This document shows positions 42,524 to 52,081 of a stretch of DNA of 64,000 nt, piece after piece. Positions within the stretch are counted from its first letter, which is position 1. Every line of letters begins with the position of its first letter. The DNA comes from Foetidibacter luteolus (GTDB lineage: Bacteria; Bacteroidota; Bacteroidia; Chitinophagales; Chitinophagaceae): the NCBI RefSeq assembly GCF_009650435.1, contig NZ_VVIP01000035.1:1-64000 (forward strand). Direction: 5' to 3'. The notes under the pieces were generated by a model that saw nothing but the letters and a program-made list of their open reading frames with translations, had not been told where the DNA came from and ran no database searches. The translations under genes were made by a program, and so were the position numbers.

Positions 42524-43078
42524 ATGAACATTGAAATTGTGGCGGGAAGCCCCAGTAAAGGAAGCGTTACTTACAGGCTTGCTTTGTTTTTGAAGAAACA
42601 TTTTTCTGAAAAAACGGGGCACCAGGTAAATATACTGGATGTGCGGGACTGGCAGTTTCCGCTATTGCAACAGGAAGTTTTCCGTTCTGTTGATCAGGCG
42701 CCGGAAGAGTTGAAACCCCTCGCCAAACGCATGTTTGAAGCCAACGCTTTTATTTTGGTAACGCCTGAATACAATGGCAGCTACACCCCCGCTCTCAAAA
42801 ATATTTTTGATCATTTTCCCAAGCAATCGCGTAAAACATTTGGTATTGTTACCGCTTCGCCGGGGGCATTGGGTGGCATAAGGGCAAGCCAGCAAATACA
42901 GCTTTTAATTAATGCCCTGTTTGGCATTGGCTCTCCGTACATGCTGGTAACACCGCATGTAGACAAAAAGTTTGATGCAGAAGGCAACCTGGTTGATGCG
43001 GCCTTTCAAAAAAATATTGATGTATTTGTTACTGAGTTCCTGTGGCTTGCGGAAAGCGTAAAGCCGGAACTGGTTTAA
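42524..43078 (+). CDS. NADPH-dependent FMN reductase family protein
   Basis: 184-residue flavodoxin-like protein: GSPSKGSVTYRLALFLKKHF for FMN phosphate binding, LVTPEYNGSYTPALKNIFDH (flavin ring region) and TASPGALGGIRASQQ. Probably reduces FMN or quinones or azo compounds with NAD(P)H. Monocistronic by spacing. Confidence 0.92.
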   Translation: MNIEIVAGSPSKGSVTYRLALFLKKHFSEKTGHQVNILDVRDWQFPLLQQEVFRSVDQAPEELKPLAKRMFEANAFILVTPEYNGSYTPALKNIFDHFPKQSRKTFGIVTASPGALGGIRASQQIQLLINALFGIGSPYMLVTPHVDKKFDAEGNLVDAAFQKNIDVFVTEFLWLAESVKPELV

Positions 43079-43112
43079 TAACACGCTTTTCTAAAACGAT
43101 TCATAAAATCCA

Positions 43113-43142
43113 TTTGAGAATGGATGTACAACCGTAACTTTG
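43113..43142 (+). promoter_or_regulatory. purF promoter
   Basis: -33 TTTG at 43113-43116, 18-bp spacer, -7 TAACTTTG at 43135-43142; both boxes match the Bacteroidota consensus. ATG at 43165. Confidence 0.7.
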
Positions 43143-43164
43143 CGGCTTCTTTTTAAACCTCACC

Positions 43165-45012
43165 ATGAGCGACGAAATAAAACATGAATGTGGCCTTGCC
43201 TACATTCGTTTGCGGCGGCCTTTCTCTTACTATCTTCAAAAATACGGAACGGTGATGTATGGCCTTAACAAGCTGTACTTACTCATGGAAAAACAGCATA
43301 ACCGGGGGCAGGACGGCGCCGGCATAGCGGCGGTAAAACTGGACGTAGAACCAGGCTATCCCTACCTGCACCGCAGCCGCAGTAATGCCCAGCAGCCCAT
43401 TGCAGACATTTTCTCTAAAATTGGCGCGGAAATACAGGAAATGGAGAAATACCTGCCTGATTTTAAGAAAAAGCCCGGCCTGATGAAAGGACATGTTCCT
43501 TTCCTGGGTGAGTTGCTGATGGGGCACTTACGCTACGGCACGCAGGGAAAAAACAACGTAGAATTTTGTCACCCCTTTATAAAAAGAGACTTGGTTCCCG
43601 GTAAAAATCTTGCATTGGCCGGGAATTTTAATTTAGTAAATACCGAAGAGCTTTTTGACCTGGTGAATATTAATCCGGGAGAGTTTCAAAAGCAAAGCGA
43701 CCTTGCGGCAATGATGGAAGTGGTGCACCATTTTCTCTCGAAAGAAGATGAGAAAACACCTAACTGTGCCAACATTACCGAAGTGCTTAAAAAAGCAACG
43801 CCCTTGTTTGATGGCGGTTATACCATCGGTGGTTTAATAGGCAACGGCTGCAGCTTTGTAATGCGTGATGCGCATGGTATTCGCCCGGCATACTACTACA
43901 TAAATGATGATGTAATCGTTGCTGCCAGTGAACGTTCGTCTATACGCACTGCTTTTAACGTTGGTGAAAACGAAGTTTTTGAGCTAATGCCCGGTAATGC
44001 CCTGATTGTAGATGCTAACGGCGAATACAAAGTGGAGCAGATACTGGAGCCGAAAGAAAGACGGGCCTGTAGCTTTGAGCGTATTTACTTCAGCCGCGGC
44101 AGCGATGAAAAAATATACCGCGAACGCATAGCGCTGGGCCACCACCTGAGCAAGCCGGTTTTGGAAGCCGTAAACTACAGTTTAAAAAATACCATCTTCT
44201 CCTACATACCCAATACTGCCGAAGTGGCTTTTTATGGCCTGGTAAAGGGCATGGAAGAGTACCTGAACAAGATTAAAATTGAACGCATTTTAAGCTGGGG
44301 AAAGGATTTTACGGAAGAGAAGCTCAATGAGATGATCAACCGTAAAATACGCCAGGAGAAAATAGCCATTAAAGACGTTAAGCTGCGCACTTTTATTACT
44401 GAAGACAGCAGCCGTAACGAGATGGTACAACACGTATACGATATTACTTATGGCACTGTTAAGAGAGATGAAGATACGCTGGTAGTTATTGACGACAGCA
44501 TTGTACGTGGTACTACATTAAAAGAAAGCATTGTTAGAATGCTTGCCCGTTTAAACCCTAAAAAGATTATTGTTGTTTCATCTGCCCCGCAAATACGCTA
44601 CCCGGATTGCTACGGTATTGACATGAGCAAGCTGGGCGATTTTATTGCTTTCCGCGCCGCAATTGAATTGTGGAAAGACCGTGGTGAGGAAGACAAGCTG
44701 GACGATATTTACAAGCAATGCAAAGAGCTTCAGCGCAATAACCAGTTGCATACAGAAAACCTGGTAAGGCTGGTGTACAAACCATTTACCACCCAGGAAA
44801 TATCGGATAAAATTGCGCAACTTATTACACCTCCCGAAGTATCATTACCTGTACAGGTTATTTATCAAACCATAGAAGACCTGCATGACAGTTGCCCCAC
44901 CAATACCGGCGACTGGTATTTTACCGGCAACTACCCCACACCAGGCGGTAACCGCGTAGTAAACAAAGCCTTCATTAACTATATGGAAGGCAAGAATGTA
45001 AGGGGTTATTAA
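43165..45012 (+). CDS. purF: Amidophosphoribosyltransferase-like protein (PurF)
   Basis: First committed step of purine synthesis: transfers ammonia from glutamine to PRPP. N-terminal class II glutaminase with nucleophile Cys9 (KHECGLAY) after an 8-residue propeptide; HNRGQDGAGIA and GHLRYGTQG also fit. C-terminal phosphoribosyltransferase with VVIDDSIVRGTT (about 440-451) for PRPP. At 615 residues it is longer than E. coli PurF (about 505); the extra length matches the Bacteroidota form, with insertions in the glutaminase part and a longer C-terminus. Confidence 0.93.
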   Translation: MSDEIKHECGLAYIRLRRPFSYYLQKYGTVMYGLNKLYLLMEKQHNRGQDGAGIAAVKLDVEPGYPYLHRSRSNAQQPIADIFSKIGAEIQEMEKYLPDFKKKPGLMKGHVPFLGELLMGHLRYGTQGKNNVEFCHPFIKRDLVPGKNLALAGNFNLVNTEELFDLVNINPGEFQKQSDLAAMMEVVHHFLSKEDEKTPNCANITEVLKKATPLFDGGYTIGGLIGNGCSFVMRDAHGIRPAYYYINDDVIVAASERSSIRTAFNVGENEVFELMPGNALIVDANGEYKVEQILEPKERRACSFERIYFSRGSDEKIYRERIALGHHLSKPVLEAVNYSLKNTIFSYIPNTAEVAFYGLVKGMEEYLNKIKIERILSWGKDFTEEKLNEMINRKIRQEKIAIKDVKLRTFITEDSSRNEMVQHVYDITYGTVKRDEDTLVVIDDSIVRGTTLKESIVRMLARLNPKKIIVVSSAPQIRYPDCYGIDMSKLGDFIAFRAAIELWKDRGEEDKLDDIYKQCKELQRNNQLHTENLVRLVYKPFTTQEISDKIAQLITPPEVSLPVQVIYQTIEDLHDSCPTNTGDWYFTGNYPTPGGNRVVNKAFINYMEGKNVRGY

Positions 45013-45199
45013 CCAGGCCGCACCTGTAAGTTTTTATGGCAGGCGGTAGCGGCTTTTAAGTGCAGGCCTAACCAATTCATTACCCGGTTTTTACAATTAA
45101 CACTCCTCTTTGCGGCAGTAACAAATTACTGCTCTTACTTTGCGGTAAGCATGCGGGTAGCAGCCTGCCGCTACATTTAGATTATTTTATTTAAACGTT

Positions 45200-46333
45200 A
45201 TGCAAATAGCCATTGCCGGTGCAGGTATTGCCGGCTTAACAACCGCTATCGCCTTAAAAAATAAAGGAATTGAAACACAAATTTTTGAAGCTGCACCCGC
45301 GGTTAAAGGCATAGGCGCGGGCCTTGCGCTGGCCGCCAATGCCATGCAGGCTTTTGAAAGGCTGGGCATTGCTGAAGAAGTTAGCCGCTGTGGCAGAATG
45401 TTACCATCCTTCACCATTTACGATGAAAAGAAAAAAGTAATCAACCGCACAAACAGCGAGGCCATCAGTAAAAAGTATGGCGCCGACAATTTCACCATTC
45501 ACCGCGCCGCCCTGTACGATTTGCTGTACTCAAAACTTAACCCGCAACAGGTAGTTATCAATAAAAAACTGGTGGCTGCCGAGCAATTGCCCAATGGCAT
45601 AAAACTGGTTTTCCAGGATGGCAGCATACATTTTACCGATGCTTTAATAGCGGCAGACGGCATACACTCCTCCATACGTAAAAAGCTGTTGCCGGCATCT
45701 GCGCCCCGCTACGCCGGTTATACCTGCTGGCGGGCGGTTATCAACAATGACTTTCTTAACCTTACGGAAACATCAGAAACATGGGGGCTAAAAGGCCGCT
45801 TTGGTATTGTTCCGCTGCTGGATAAGGTTTACTGGTTTGCCTGCATTAACGCCCCGTACAGCAGCAGCAGGATGAAAGCATTTACAATAGATGACCTACA
45901 GCGGCATTTTAAAGATTTTCACGAACCCATCCCGGCCATACTGCAGCAAACCAAAAACGAGCACCTTATATGGAACGATATCATGGATATCAGGCCTATT
46001 CATCAATATGCGTTTGGCAATATTCTGCTTATTGGCGATGCTGCCCATGCCACTACGCCTAATTTGGGCCAGGGCGCCTGCCAGGCCATTGAAGACGCTG
46101 TTATACTGGCCAATGAACTGGCCGCCAACGCCAACATTCCCGAAGCATTTAAGCAGTTTGAGCAGCGGCGGTTAAAAAGAACCCATTATATCACCAACAC
46201 TTCCTGGAAAATCGGCAAAGCTGCGCAAACCAGCAACAGGCTTTTTGCCGGCATTCGCAATACGTTGTTTCGCCTGTTACCGCAAAGCGTAAATGAAAAG
46301 CAGTTTCAGAAGTTGTACCGGGTAGATTTTTAG
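45200..46333 (+). CDS. FAD-dependent aromatic-type monooxygenase
   Basis: 377-residue class A flavoprotein hydroxylase: IAGAGIAGLTTAIALKNKG for FAD, DG motif LIAADGIHSSIRKK, and GD motif LLIGDAAHATTPNLGQGAC. By motif close to FAD-dependent urate hydroxylase (HpxO) or salicylate hydroxylase-like enzymes; the substrate is not readable. Last residues 330-377 are helical. Monocistronic. Confidence 0.88.
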   Translation: MQIAIAGAGIAGLTTAIALKNKGIETQIFEAAPAVKGIGAGLALAANAMQAFERLGIAEEVSRCGRMLPSFTIYDEKKKVINRTNSEAISKKYGADNFTIHRAALYDLLYSKLNPQQVVINKKLVAAEQLPNGIKLVFQDGSIHFTDALIAADGIHSSIRKKLLPASAPRYAGYTCWRAVINNDFLNLTETSETWGLKGRFGIVPLLDKVYWFACINAPYSSSRMKAFTIDDLQRHFKDFHEPIPAILQQTKNEHLIWNDIMDIRPIHQYAFGNILLIGDAAHATTPNLGQGACQAIEDAVILANELAANANIPEAFKQFEQRRLKRTHYITNTSWKIGKAAQTSNRLFAGIRNTLFRLLPQSVNEKQFQKLYRVDF

Positions 46334-46687
46334 CGCCAGTGTAGTACCTTCCGGGCACATCGTACATCCCACATCAAACATCGTACATTGTTTTGTGGGG
46401 TGTCCCTCGTACCTCGGGCCGGGCTTTCCGCTCATACTCCGGCACAAGGCCCTGCTGCGACAGCCTCACCGGGGTATCCGCTTCAATCCCTCACCCGCCG
46501 GTGCAACAGGCTGTTTGTTTTGCACACAACCAATTTTTAATCTCTCCTCATTTCAACGGGGTTACTACATCCGAAAAAACGTTTTCTGCCATTGTTACAT
46601 ATACTAACTTCGCGTTCCGCTAAAACCCGTACCGGGCTTTTGGCAATTGCGCTTTATATAGCGCAAATCCCTGATAGCAAATAATTT
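46334..46687. repeat. Family-3 tract, family-1 copy F and korA leader
   Basis: 46355-46390 is CATCGTACATCCCACATC-type repeat; 46395-46528 is family-1 copy F (TCGTACCTCGGG variant, ACCGGGGTATCCGCTTCAAT, ending CTGTTTGTTTTGC). 46605-46612 TAACTTCG is near the -7 consensus, and 46647-46666 is a hairpin TTGCGCT/AGCGCAA in the korA leader. Confidence 0.65.
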
Positions 46688-48535
46688 ATGGAAAGGAAAG
46701 AAGCAGTACTACAGGATGTAGTGATAAAATTTGCCGGCGACAGTGGCGATGGCATGCAGTTAACCGGCCAGCAGTTTACCAATAACACCGCTTTATTGGG
46801 TATTGATTTGGCTACGTTTCCTGATTTTCCCGCAGAAATTCGTGCCCCGCAGGGTACCCTGCCGGGTGTGAGCGGTTACCAGATACGCTTTTCGTCAGAC
46901 AGGGTTTTTACACCCGGAGATTTGTGCGATGTACTGGTAGCTATGAACGCCGCCGCCCTTAAAGCCAATCTTAAAAGCCTTAAACCCGGCGGTAAAATCA
47001 TTGCCAATATTGAAGGTTTTGACGCCAAAAACCTGCGCCTGGCCAACTACCCTGATGGTGTTAACCCCATTAACGATGGCAGCCTTGACAGTTACGAACT
47101 GATTAAAGTTGACGTAACCAAAATGACCCGCGAAGCGCTGAAAGATTTTCACGACCTGGGCACCAAAGAAAAAGACCGGGCAAAGAACATGTTTGTACTG
47201 GGCTTTATTTACTGGATGTACAACCGCAACCTCGACAATACGATTGATTTCATTACCGAGAAATTCGGCAAAAAAGAAACCATCCTGCAGAGCAACATTA
47301 AAGTGCTGCAGGCCGGTTACAATTACGGCGATACCACGGAAACCTTTACCACCCGGTTTAGGGTAGAAAAGGCCAAACTGCCTGCCGGCACTTACCGCAG
47401 CATTATGGGCAACCAGGCACTGGCTTACGGCCTTATCGCTGCTTCTCAAAAAAGCAAACTGCCGCTGTTCCTGGGTACCTACCCCATTACACCGGCATCA
47501 GACATATTGCACGAGTTAAGCAAACATAAAAACTTTGGCATACGCAGCTTCCAGGCAGAAGATGAAATTGCAGGTATTACTTCCGCTATCGGCGCCTCTT
47601 ATGGCGGCAGCCTGGGTGTAACTACTACTTCAGGCCCGGGCATGGCCTTAAAAGGCGAGGCCATGGGGCTGGCGGTAATGCTGGAAATTCCACTGCTTAT
47701 TATAGATATACAGCGTGGCGGCCCATCAACAGGCCTGCCCACCAAAACAGAGCAGAGCGATTTGTTGCAGGCCTACTATGGCCGCAACGGCGAATGCCCT
47801 ATGCCGGTAGTATCGGCCAGCACGCCCAGCGACTGCTTTGATGCCGTGTATGAAGCGGTACGCATAGCCGTACAGCACATGACGCCGGTTATCTTCCTTA
47901 GCGATGGCTACATAGCCAATGGCGCAGAACCCTGGAAATTTCCTAAAAGCGAAGACCTGCCTACTATTGAAGTGAAGTTTAAAACAGAGCTGGGGCATGA
48001 TGAAGACAAGTTTATGCCTTACCTGAGGGATGAAAAACTGGTACGCCCCTGGGCGGTGCCCGGCACCGCCGGACTGGAACACCGCATTGGCGGCATCGAA
48101 AAACAAAATATTACCGGCAACGTTAGCTACGAACCCGAAAATCACCAGTTAATGGTGCGCATCAGGCAGGAGAAAGTAGATAAGGTTGCGGAATATATTC
48201 CGGAACAACAATTGGACAGCGGGGCCGAAAAAGGCAAACTGTTGGTTTTGGGCTGGGGCAGCACTTACGGCGCTATCAAAAGCGCTGTAATGGAACTGCA
48301 GGCAGAAGGGCTGGAAGTTAGCCATGCTCACCTGCGCTACATACGGCCCTTCCCCAAAAACCTGGGCGACATCCTCAAAAACTTTGAGCAGGTGCTGATA
48401 CCGGAAATCAACAATGGCCAGCTTATCAAAATCATCCGCGACCAATATTTGATACCCGCCAAAGGCTACCATAAAATAATGGGGGTACCTATTACCAAAA
48501 CCGAACTGGTAATGGAAATAAAGAAATTGCTGTAA
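46688..48535 (+). CDS. korA: 2-oxoacid:acceptor oxidoreductase, alpha (gamma-alpha fused) subunit
   Basis: 615 residues. The N-terminal gamma-type domain (about 1-195: KFAGDSGDGMQLTGQQFTNN, FPAEIRAPQGTLPGVSGYQI) is fused to the alpha (pyrimidine-binding) domain (about 215-600: GTYPITPASDILHEL, FQAEDEIAGITSAIGASYGG, TTSGPGMALKGEAMG). This is the KorA/ForA arrangement, oxidising 2-oxoglutarate or a similar 2-oxoacid to the acyl-CoA with ferredoxin. The thiamine-diphosphate beta subunit (KorB) normally follows immediately; the 198 bp after this gene cannot encode it and the next gene is a LutA-like protein. Confidence 0.9.
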   Translation: MERKEAVLQDVVIKFAGDSGDGMQLTGQQFTNNTALLGIDLATFPDFPAEIRAPQGTLPGVSGYQIRFSSDRVFTPGDLCDVLVAMNAAALKANLKSLKPGGKIIANIEGFDAKNLRLANYPDGVNPINDGSLDSYELIKVDVTKMTREALKDFHDLGTKEKDRAKNMFVLGFIYWMYNRNLDNTIDFITEKFGKKETILQSNIKVLQAGYNYGDTTETFTTRFRVEKAKLPAGTYRSIMGNQALAYGLIAASQKSKLPLFLGTYPITPASDILHELSKHKNFGIRSFQAEDEIAGITSAIGASYGGSLGVTTTSGPGMALKGEAMGLAVMLEIPLLIIDIQRGGPSTGLPTKTEQSDLLQAYYGRNGECPMPVVSASTPSDCFDAVYEAVRIAVQHMTPVIFLSDGYIANGAEPWKFPKSEDLPTIEVKFKTELGHDEDKFMPYLRDEKLVRPWAVPGTAGLEHRIGGIEKQNITGNVSYEPENHQLMVRIRQEKVDKVAEYIPEQQLDSGAEKGKLLVLGWGSTYGAIKSAVMELQAEGLEVSHAHLRYIRPFPKNLGDILKNFEQVLIPEINNGQLIKIIRDQYLIPAKGYHKIMGVPITKTELVMEIKKLL

Positions 48536-48733
48536 ACAGCAGCCCTGCCGGGCAGTAATATTATTATGGGCCCGGCAGAAGGAATTACTATGAGGCTGCC
48601 GTTGCGTCGCACTCTTGTACATTCTGTACGCTGCTCAGCACCAAGACTCCAAACTAATTATCTGCATATAAATCAGCTTTCTTAATCTAAAAAACAAGGT
48701 GTAACATATTACACTTCTTTAGGGGATGGAGGT

Positions 48734-49453
48734 ATGAACGTAAGCATTTTTGTACCGTGTTTTATTGACCAGTTGTATCCTTCCGTTGCCTTCAGCATGG
48801 TAAAAGTGCTGGAAAAGGCAGGATGCACTGTATCTTACAATACCAACCAAACCTGTTGCGGCCAGCCTGCTTTTAATGCCGGTTTTCATGGCGAAGCAAA
48901 GGATGTATGCACCAAGTTTCTCAATGATTTTGCTGGTGCGGATTACGTGGTAGCCCCCAGCGCCAGTTGCGTGGGTTTTGTACGAAATTATTATCACCAG
49001 TTGTTTGATAACTCATCCCGGCACAACGATGTAAAAGACCTTGCCAACAGAATAGTCGAGTTTTCTGAGTTTATGGTAAAGGTACTGGCCGTTGATAACG
49101 TAGGTGCACAGTTAAATGGACGGGCTACCTATCATGATAGTTGTGCCGCATTGCGTGAATGCCACATAAAAACCGAGCCACGCCAATTACTGACTAATGT
49201 AACAGGCCTTGAACTGATAGAGATGAACGATGTGGAAACCTGTTGCGGGTTTGGCGGCAGCTTTGCAGTAAAATTCGGGCCCATCAGCATCGCCATGGCC
49301 GATCAGAAACTTACCAACGCCACAGCCACGCAAGCCCATTACCTTATAAGTACCGATATGAGCTGCCTGATGCATATTGGCGGCTATAGCCAAAACAAAG
49401 GCGCCGGCATTAAAGTAATGCACCTGGCTGAAGTACTGGCCAGCGGGTGGTAA
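48734..49453 (+). CDS. (Fe-S)-binding LutA/YkgE-like protein
   Basis: 239 residues with two CCG domains: NQTCCGQPAFNAG (about 36-48) and VETCCGFGGSFAVK (about 169-182), plus SASCVGF and DSCAALREC. LutA is one subunit of the LutABC lactate oxidation complex; LutB and LutC are not adjacent. Some Bacteroidota place single LutA-like genes elsewhere, so a lactate or glycolate role is inference. Confidence 0.88.
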   Translation: MNVSIFVPCFIDQLYPSVAFSMVKVLEKAGCTVSYNTNQTCCGQPAFNAGFHGEAKDVCTKFLNDFAGADYVVAPSASCVGFVRNYYHQLFDNSSRHNDVKDLANRIVEFSEFMVKVLAVDNVGAQLNGRATYHDSCAALRECHIKTEPRQLLTNVTGLELIEMNDVETCCGFGGSFAVKFGPISIAMADQKLTNATATQAHYLISTDMSCLMHIGGYSQNKGAGIKVMHLAEVLASGW

Positions 49454-49495
49454 TTTTTTTCTGGATTATTACCCATATTTGTTTAAAATTACCGG

Positions 49496-49849
49496 ATGGC
49501 AGAAGATGTTTTATACTCAAGCATTTTACAGGACTTTGCAAGGCCGTTGCTGCATGAAGCGGATACAGATGAGATGTTTAAGGAGAAGATGAAATTAGCT
49601 GAAGTAATCTGGAATTATTGCATAGCCAGGGAATTTAAGCTTCCTCATTTTGATGAGATTAACAAAGTGTTAGGCTCGGAAGGTCAAAAACACCCTGAAA
49701 CAAAACAGATTTTTGATCAGTTAGCAGCGTTTAAAGAAGCTAACTTCAAGCGCTATAAGAATTTTATACTTAAAGTTGAGCATCGGGTTAAAAGCGGGGG
49801 TGAGAAAACTTTGTATGTAGAATCCGCTCATCCCAACCATCTGCGGTAA
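49496..49849 (+). CDS. Conserved hypothetical protein
   Basis: 117-residue soluble helical protein, not recognised. Acidic N-terminal half (LHEADTDEMFKEKMKLAEVI), then KHPETKQIFDQLAAFKEANF and a basic end (KNFILKVEHRVKSGGEKT). 42 bp after the LutA-like gene and 54 bp before the SEC-C protein, so possibly co-transcribed with either. Confidence 0.65.
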   Translation: MAEDVLYSSILQDFARPLLHEADTDEMFKEKMKLAEVIWNYCIAREFKLPHFDEINKVLGSEGQKHPETKQIFDQLAAFKEANFKRYKNFILKVEHRVKSGGEKTLYVESAHPNHLR

Positions 49850-49903
49850 CCAACCAGCCGCACCACTAAAAAGATCAACATCATTCTATAATACAAGCAA
49901 CAA

Positions 49904-50167
49904 ATGAGCAAACTGGGGTCACACAAAAAACCGGCAAGGGTAAGGGTGCAGACAGAAGAACGGGCAATGGAGATGATGGCTTTGTGCAACCAAAAAGGCT
50001 GGCAGGTTATAGTAGGTATTGAGCCGGATAAAGAAGAGAATATTGATGACATTAAAAAACTACAGGGTGGCGGAAAATCATCTTTCGCCTTTGCATCTGC
50101 CCCTGCAAGAAATGCCCCCTGCCCATGTGGGAGCGGAAAGCAGTACAAACGCTGTTGCGGAAATTGA
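49904..50167 (+). CDS. SWIM/SEC-C metal-binding protein (PBPRA1643-like)
   Basis: 87 residues. The C-terminal SEC-C zinc motif NAPCPCGSGKQYKRCCG (about 70-86) and the N-terminal KLGSHKKPARVRVQTEERA match the small PBPRA1643-type SEC-C proteins. Zinc binding is expected; cellular role unknown. Confidence 0.88.
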   Translation: MSKLGSHKKPARVRVQTEERAMEMMALCNQKGWQVIVGIEPDKEENIDDIKKLQGGGKSSFAFASAPARNAPCPCGSGKQYKRCCGN

Positions 50168-50660
50168 GTAATGTCTTTAAACATCAGCGGGGCAGATAGT
50201 TATGCTGCAAAGAGCATAAAAGTACAATAGTGTTGTTCAACCACTTTGGGGTTGGTTTTTTTCTATCATAAATTCCAACCCCGGATTTCATCCGGGGCTA
50301 TTCACATTTAGCCCTTTGGGCTATTTCATAATTTTAATATTACTGTACTTTAAAGCATTCAAAGTTTCTTTAAGTGGGTTGGATATTGAAGTGATGGGCA
50401 TTGATTTAAAATTTATTTCGCCTAACCATACAACCTGCCCGTGAAAGCAGTAGCGTGTTGCACTTTCGGGTGAGGGATTGCAGCGGTTACCCCGGTGAGG
50501 CCATTGCAGCCGGGCTTTTGTGCCGGAGTAATAGCACAACCGAGAAAAAGCAACTAAATGTTGCTTTGACGAAGGTTGCGAACGTAGTTCTGCCCGGCCC
50601 GAGGTACGAGGGACACCCCCTAAAAAAATTTTATCACAGCAGAATGCAACAACCCTGCCA
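50168..50660. repeat. Gene-free stretch: REP-like array and family-1 copy G
   Basis: 50234-50335 is the inverse of the REP-like array at 25689-25768 (CAACC...GGGGTTGG, CCCCGGAT/ATCCGGGG, AGCCCtttGGGCT). 50451-50620 is family-1 copy G in reverse orientation (TAGCGTGTTGCAC, GATTGCAGCGGTTACCCC, GCCGGAGTAATAGC, then CCCGAGGTACGAGGGACACC). In copy G about 55 bp of unrelated sequence (50535-50592, with AGCAACTAAATGTTGCT) replaces the usual short GGAAA link. Confidence 0.7.
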
Positions 50661-51953
50661 TCACACCGGGTATTTCCAATCCCCGCGATAATCCCTTTTC
50701 AGCAGCTTGTTGGCTTCCGCATCGTTTATTACCAGTTCTTTTTCGCCATCCCATTCAATGCTGCGGCCCAACTTATAAGATAACATGCCCAGCAGGCTAA
50801 CATTGGTGGAGCGGTGGCCGCTTTCAATATCATTTACCGGCAACTGGTTATTTTTTATGGCCCTCAAAAAATCTGTCCATAGTTCCGGTATGTTCTGTTC
50901 ATCTGGTTTGTGAAGTTGGGGCAACGCACTTTGAACGGGTTTGTTTTTATCTGACGGGTAAAAGTGCCAGCCATCCGTCCACCCCATGTGGAATGTGCCT
51001 TCCGTACCATAAAAATAACAGCCCACGTTGTGTTTTTCAGCTTCATTGGCAGCATACAGGCGGTGCTCCCACACGGCGGTAAACGATTCAAACTGGTAAG
51101 TAACCACCTGTGTATCCGGCGCATCGGTATTATCCTGCCGGATGTACCTATCGGCATGAGAGAATATTTTACGTGGGTATTTTTCTTCCGTACACCACAG
51201 AATCTGGTCCATCCAGTGTACGCCCCAGTCGCCCAACTGCCCATTGGCAAAATCAAGGTATTGCCGGAAACCTTTGGGATGAATGCCCGGATTATAATTT
51301 TTTAGTGGTGCAGGCCCGCACCAAAAGTTCCAGTCAAGCTCCTTGGGAGGCTCTGCATCGGGCGTTTTTTTACCCGGCCCGCCGCCATAATGTACAAACG
51401 CCCTTACCATGCCTATTTTACCAGCTTTGCCCGATTTTAAAAACTCCATGCCAGACATATTGTGAGGCGACACCCGGCGGTGTAAGCCTACCTGCATTAC
51501 CTTACCTGTGCGGCGTGCGGCGTTAACCATGGCCCGGCCTTCCATAATGGTGTGCCCAACCGGCTTTTCCACGTACACATGGGCGCCTGCTTCTACGGCA
51601 GCTATCGCTATCAGCGGGTGCCAATGGTCTGGGGTGGCCACAATTACTATTTCGGGCTTTTCTTTTTGCAACAGTTCGCGGTAATCACGGTATAGTTTAG
51701 GCTGGTCGCTGGTCCACTGTTTTGCGGTATTGGTGCAGGCAGCCAATTGGCGTTCATCCACATCGCAAAGCGCTACAAGTTTACTTTCCCCGGCCTGCAG
51801 GGCAGCCTGTAAAATATTGGTACCCCACCACCCGGAGCCAATTAAAGCAGTGCGGTATTTTTCTGTACGTGCAAAGGAACTGAACAAAGGCATGGCGCCG
51901 GTAACCAAACCGGCCTGGATGGTGTTTTTAAGAAAACTACGGCGGTGCATCAT
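50661..51953 (-). CDS. Gfo/Idh/MocA-family oxidoreductase (Tat-exported)
   Basis: 430 residues. Twin-arginine signal (HRRSFLKNTIQAGLVTGAMP), then an NAD(P)-binding domain (ALIGSGWWGTNILQAAL) with EKPVGHTIMEGRAM (EKP catalytic motif) and VGLHRRVSPHN. A C-terminal substrate domain includes GQLGDWGVHWMDQI. Family members in Bacteroidota act on sugars or glycosides in the periplasm; the substrate is unknown. Start is one of two adjacent ATGs (51953, 51950). Confidence 0.9.
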   Translation of the reverse strand: MMHRRSFLKNTIQAGLVTGAMPLFSSFARTEKYRTALIGSGWWGTNILQAALQAGESKLVALCDVDERQLAACTNTAKQWTSDQPKLYRDYRELLQKEKPEIVIVATPDHWHPLIAIAAVEAGAHVYVEKPVGHTIMEGRAMVNAARRTGKVMQVGLHRRVSPHNMSGMEFLKSGKAGKIGMVRAFVHYGGGPGKKTPDAEPPKELDWNFWCGPAPLKNYNPGIHPKGFRQYLDFANGQLGDWGVHWMDQILWCTEEKYPRKIFSHADRYIRQDNTDAPDTQVVTYQFESFTAVWEHRLYAANEAEKHNVGCYFYGTEGTFHMGWTDGWHFYPSDKNKPVQSALPQLHKPDEQNIPELWTDFLRAIKNNQLPVNDIESGHRSTNVSLLGMLSYKLGRSIEWDGEKELVINDAEANKLLKRDYRGDWKYPV

Positions 51954-52081
51954 TCGTTAGGTGTTTTGAGATTTAAAGTTAAAGGCTATGTTTTTAAACA
52001 TGAAAGTTTATGCTGTTTTTGCCGGTGATAAACTAACCCGAATTGACATTTTTTTAAGAGTAGCTTTTTTAGATTTATTAC

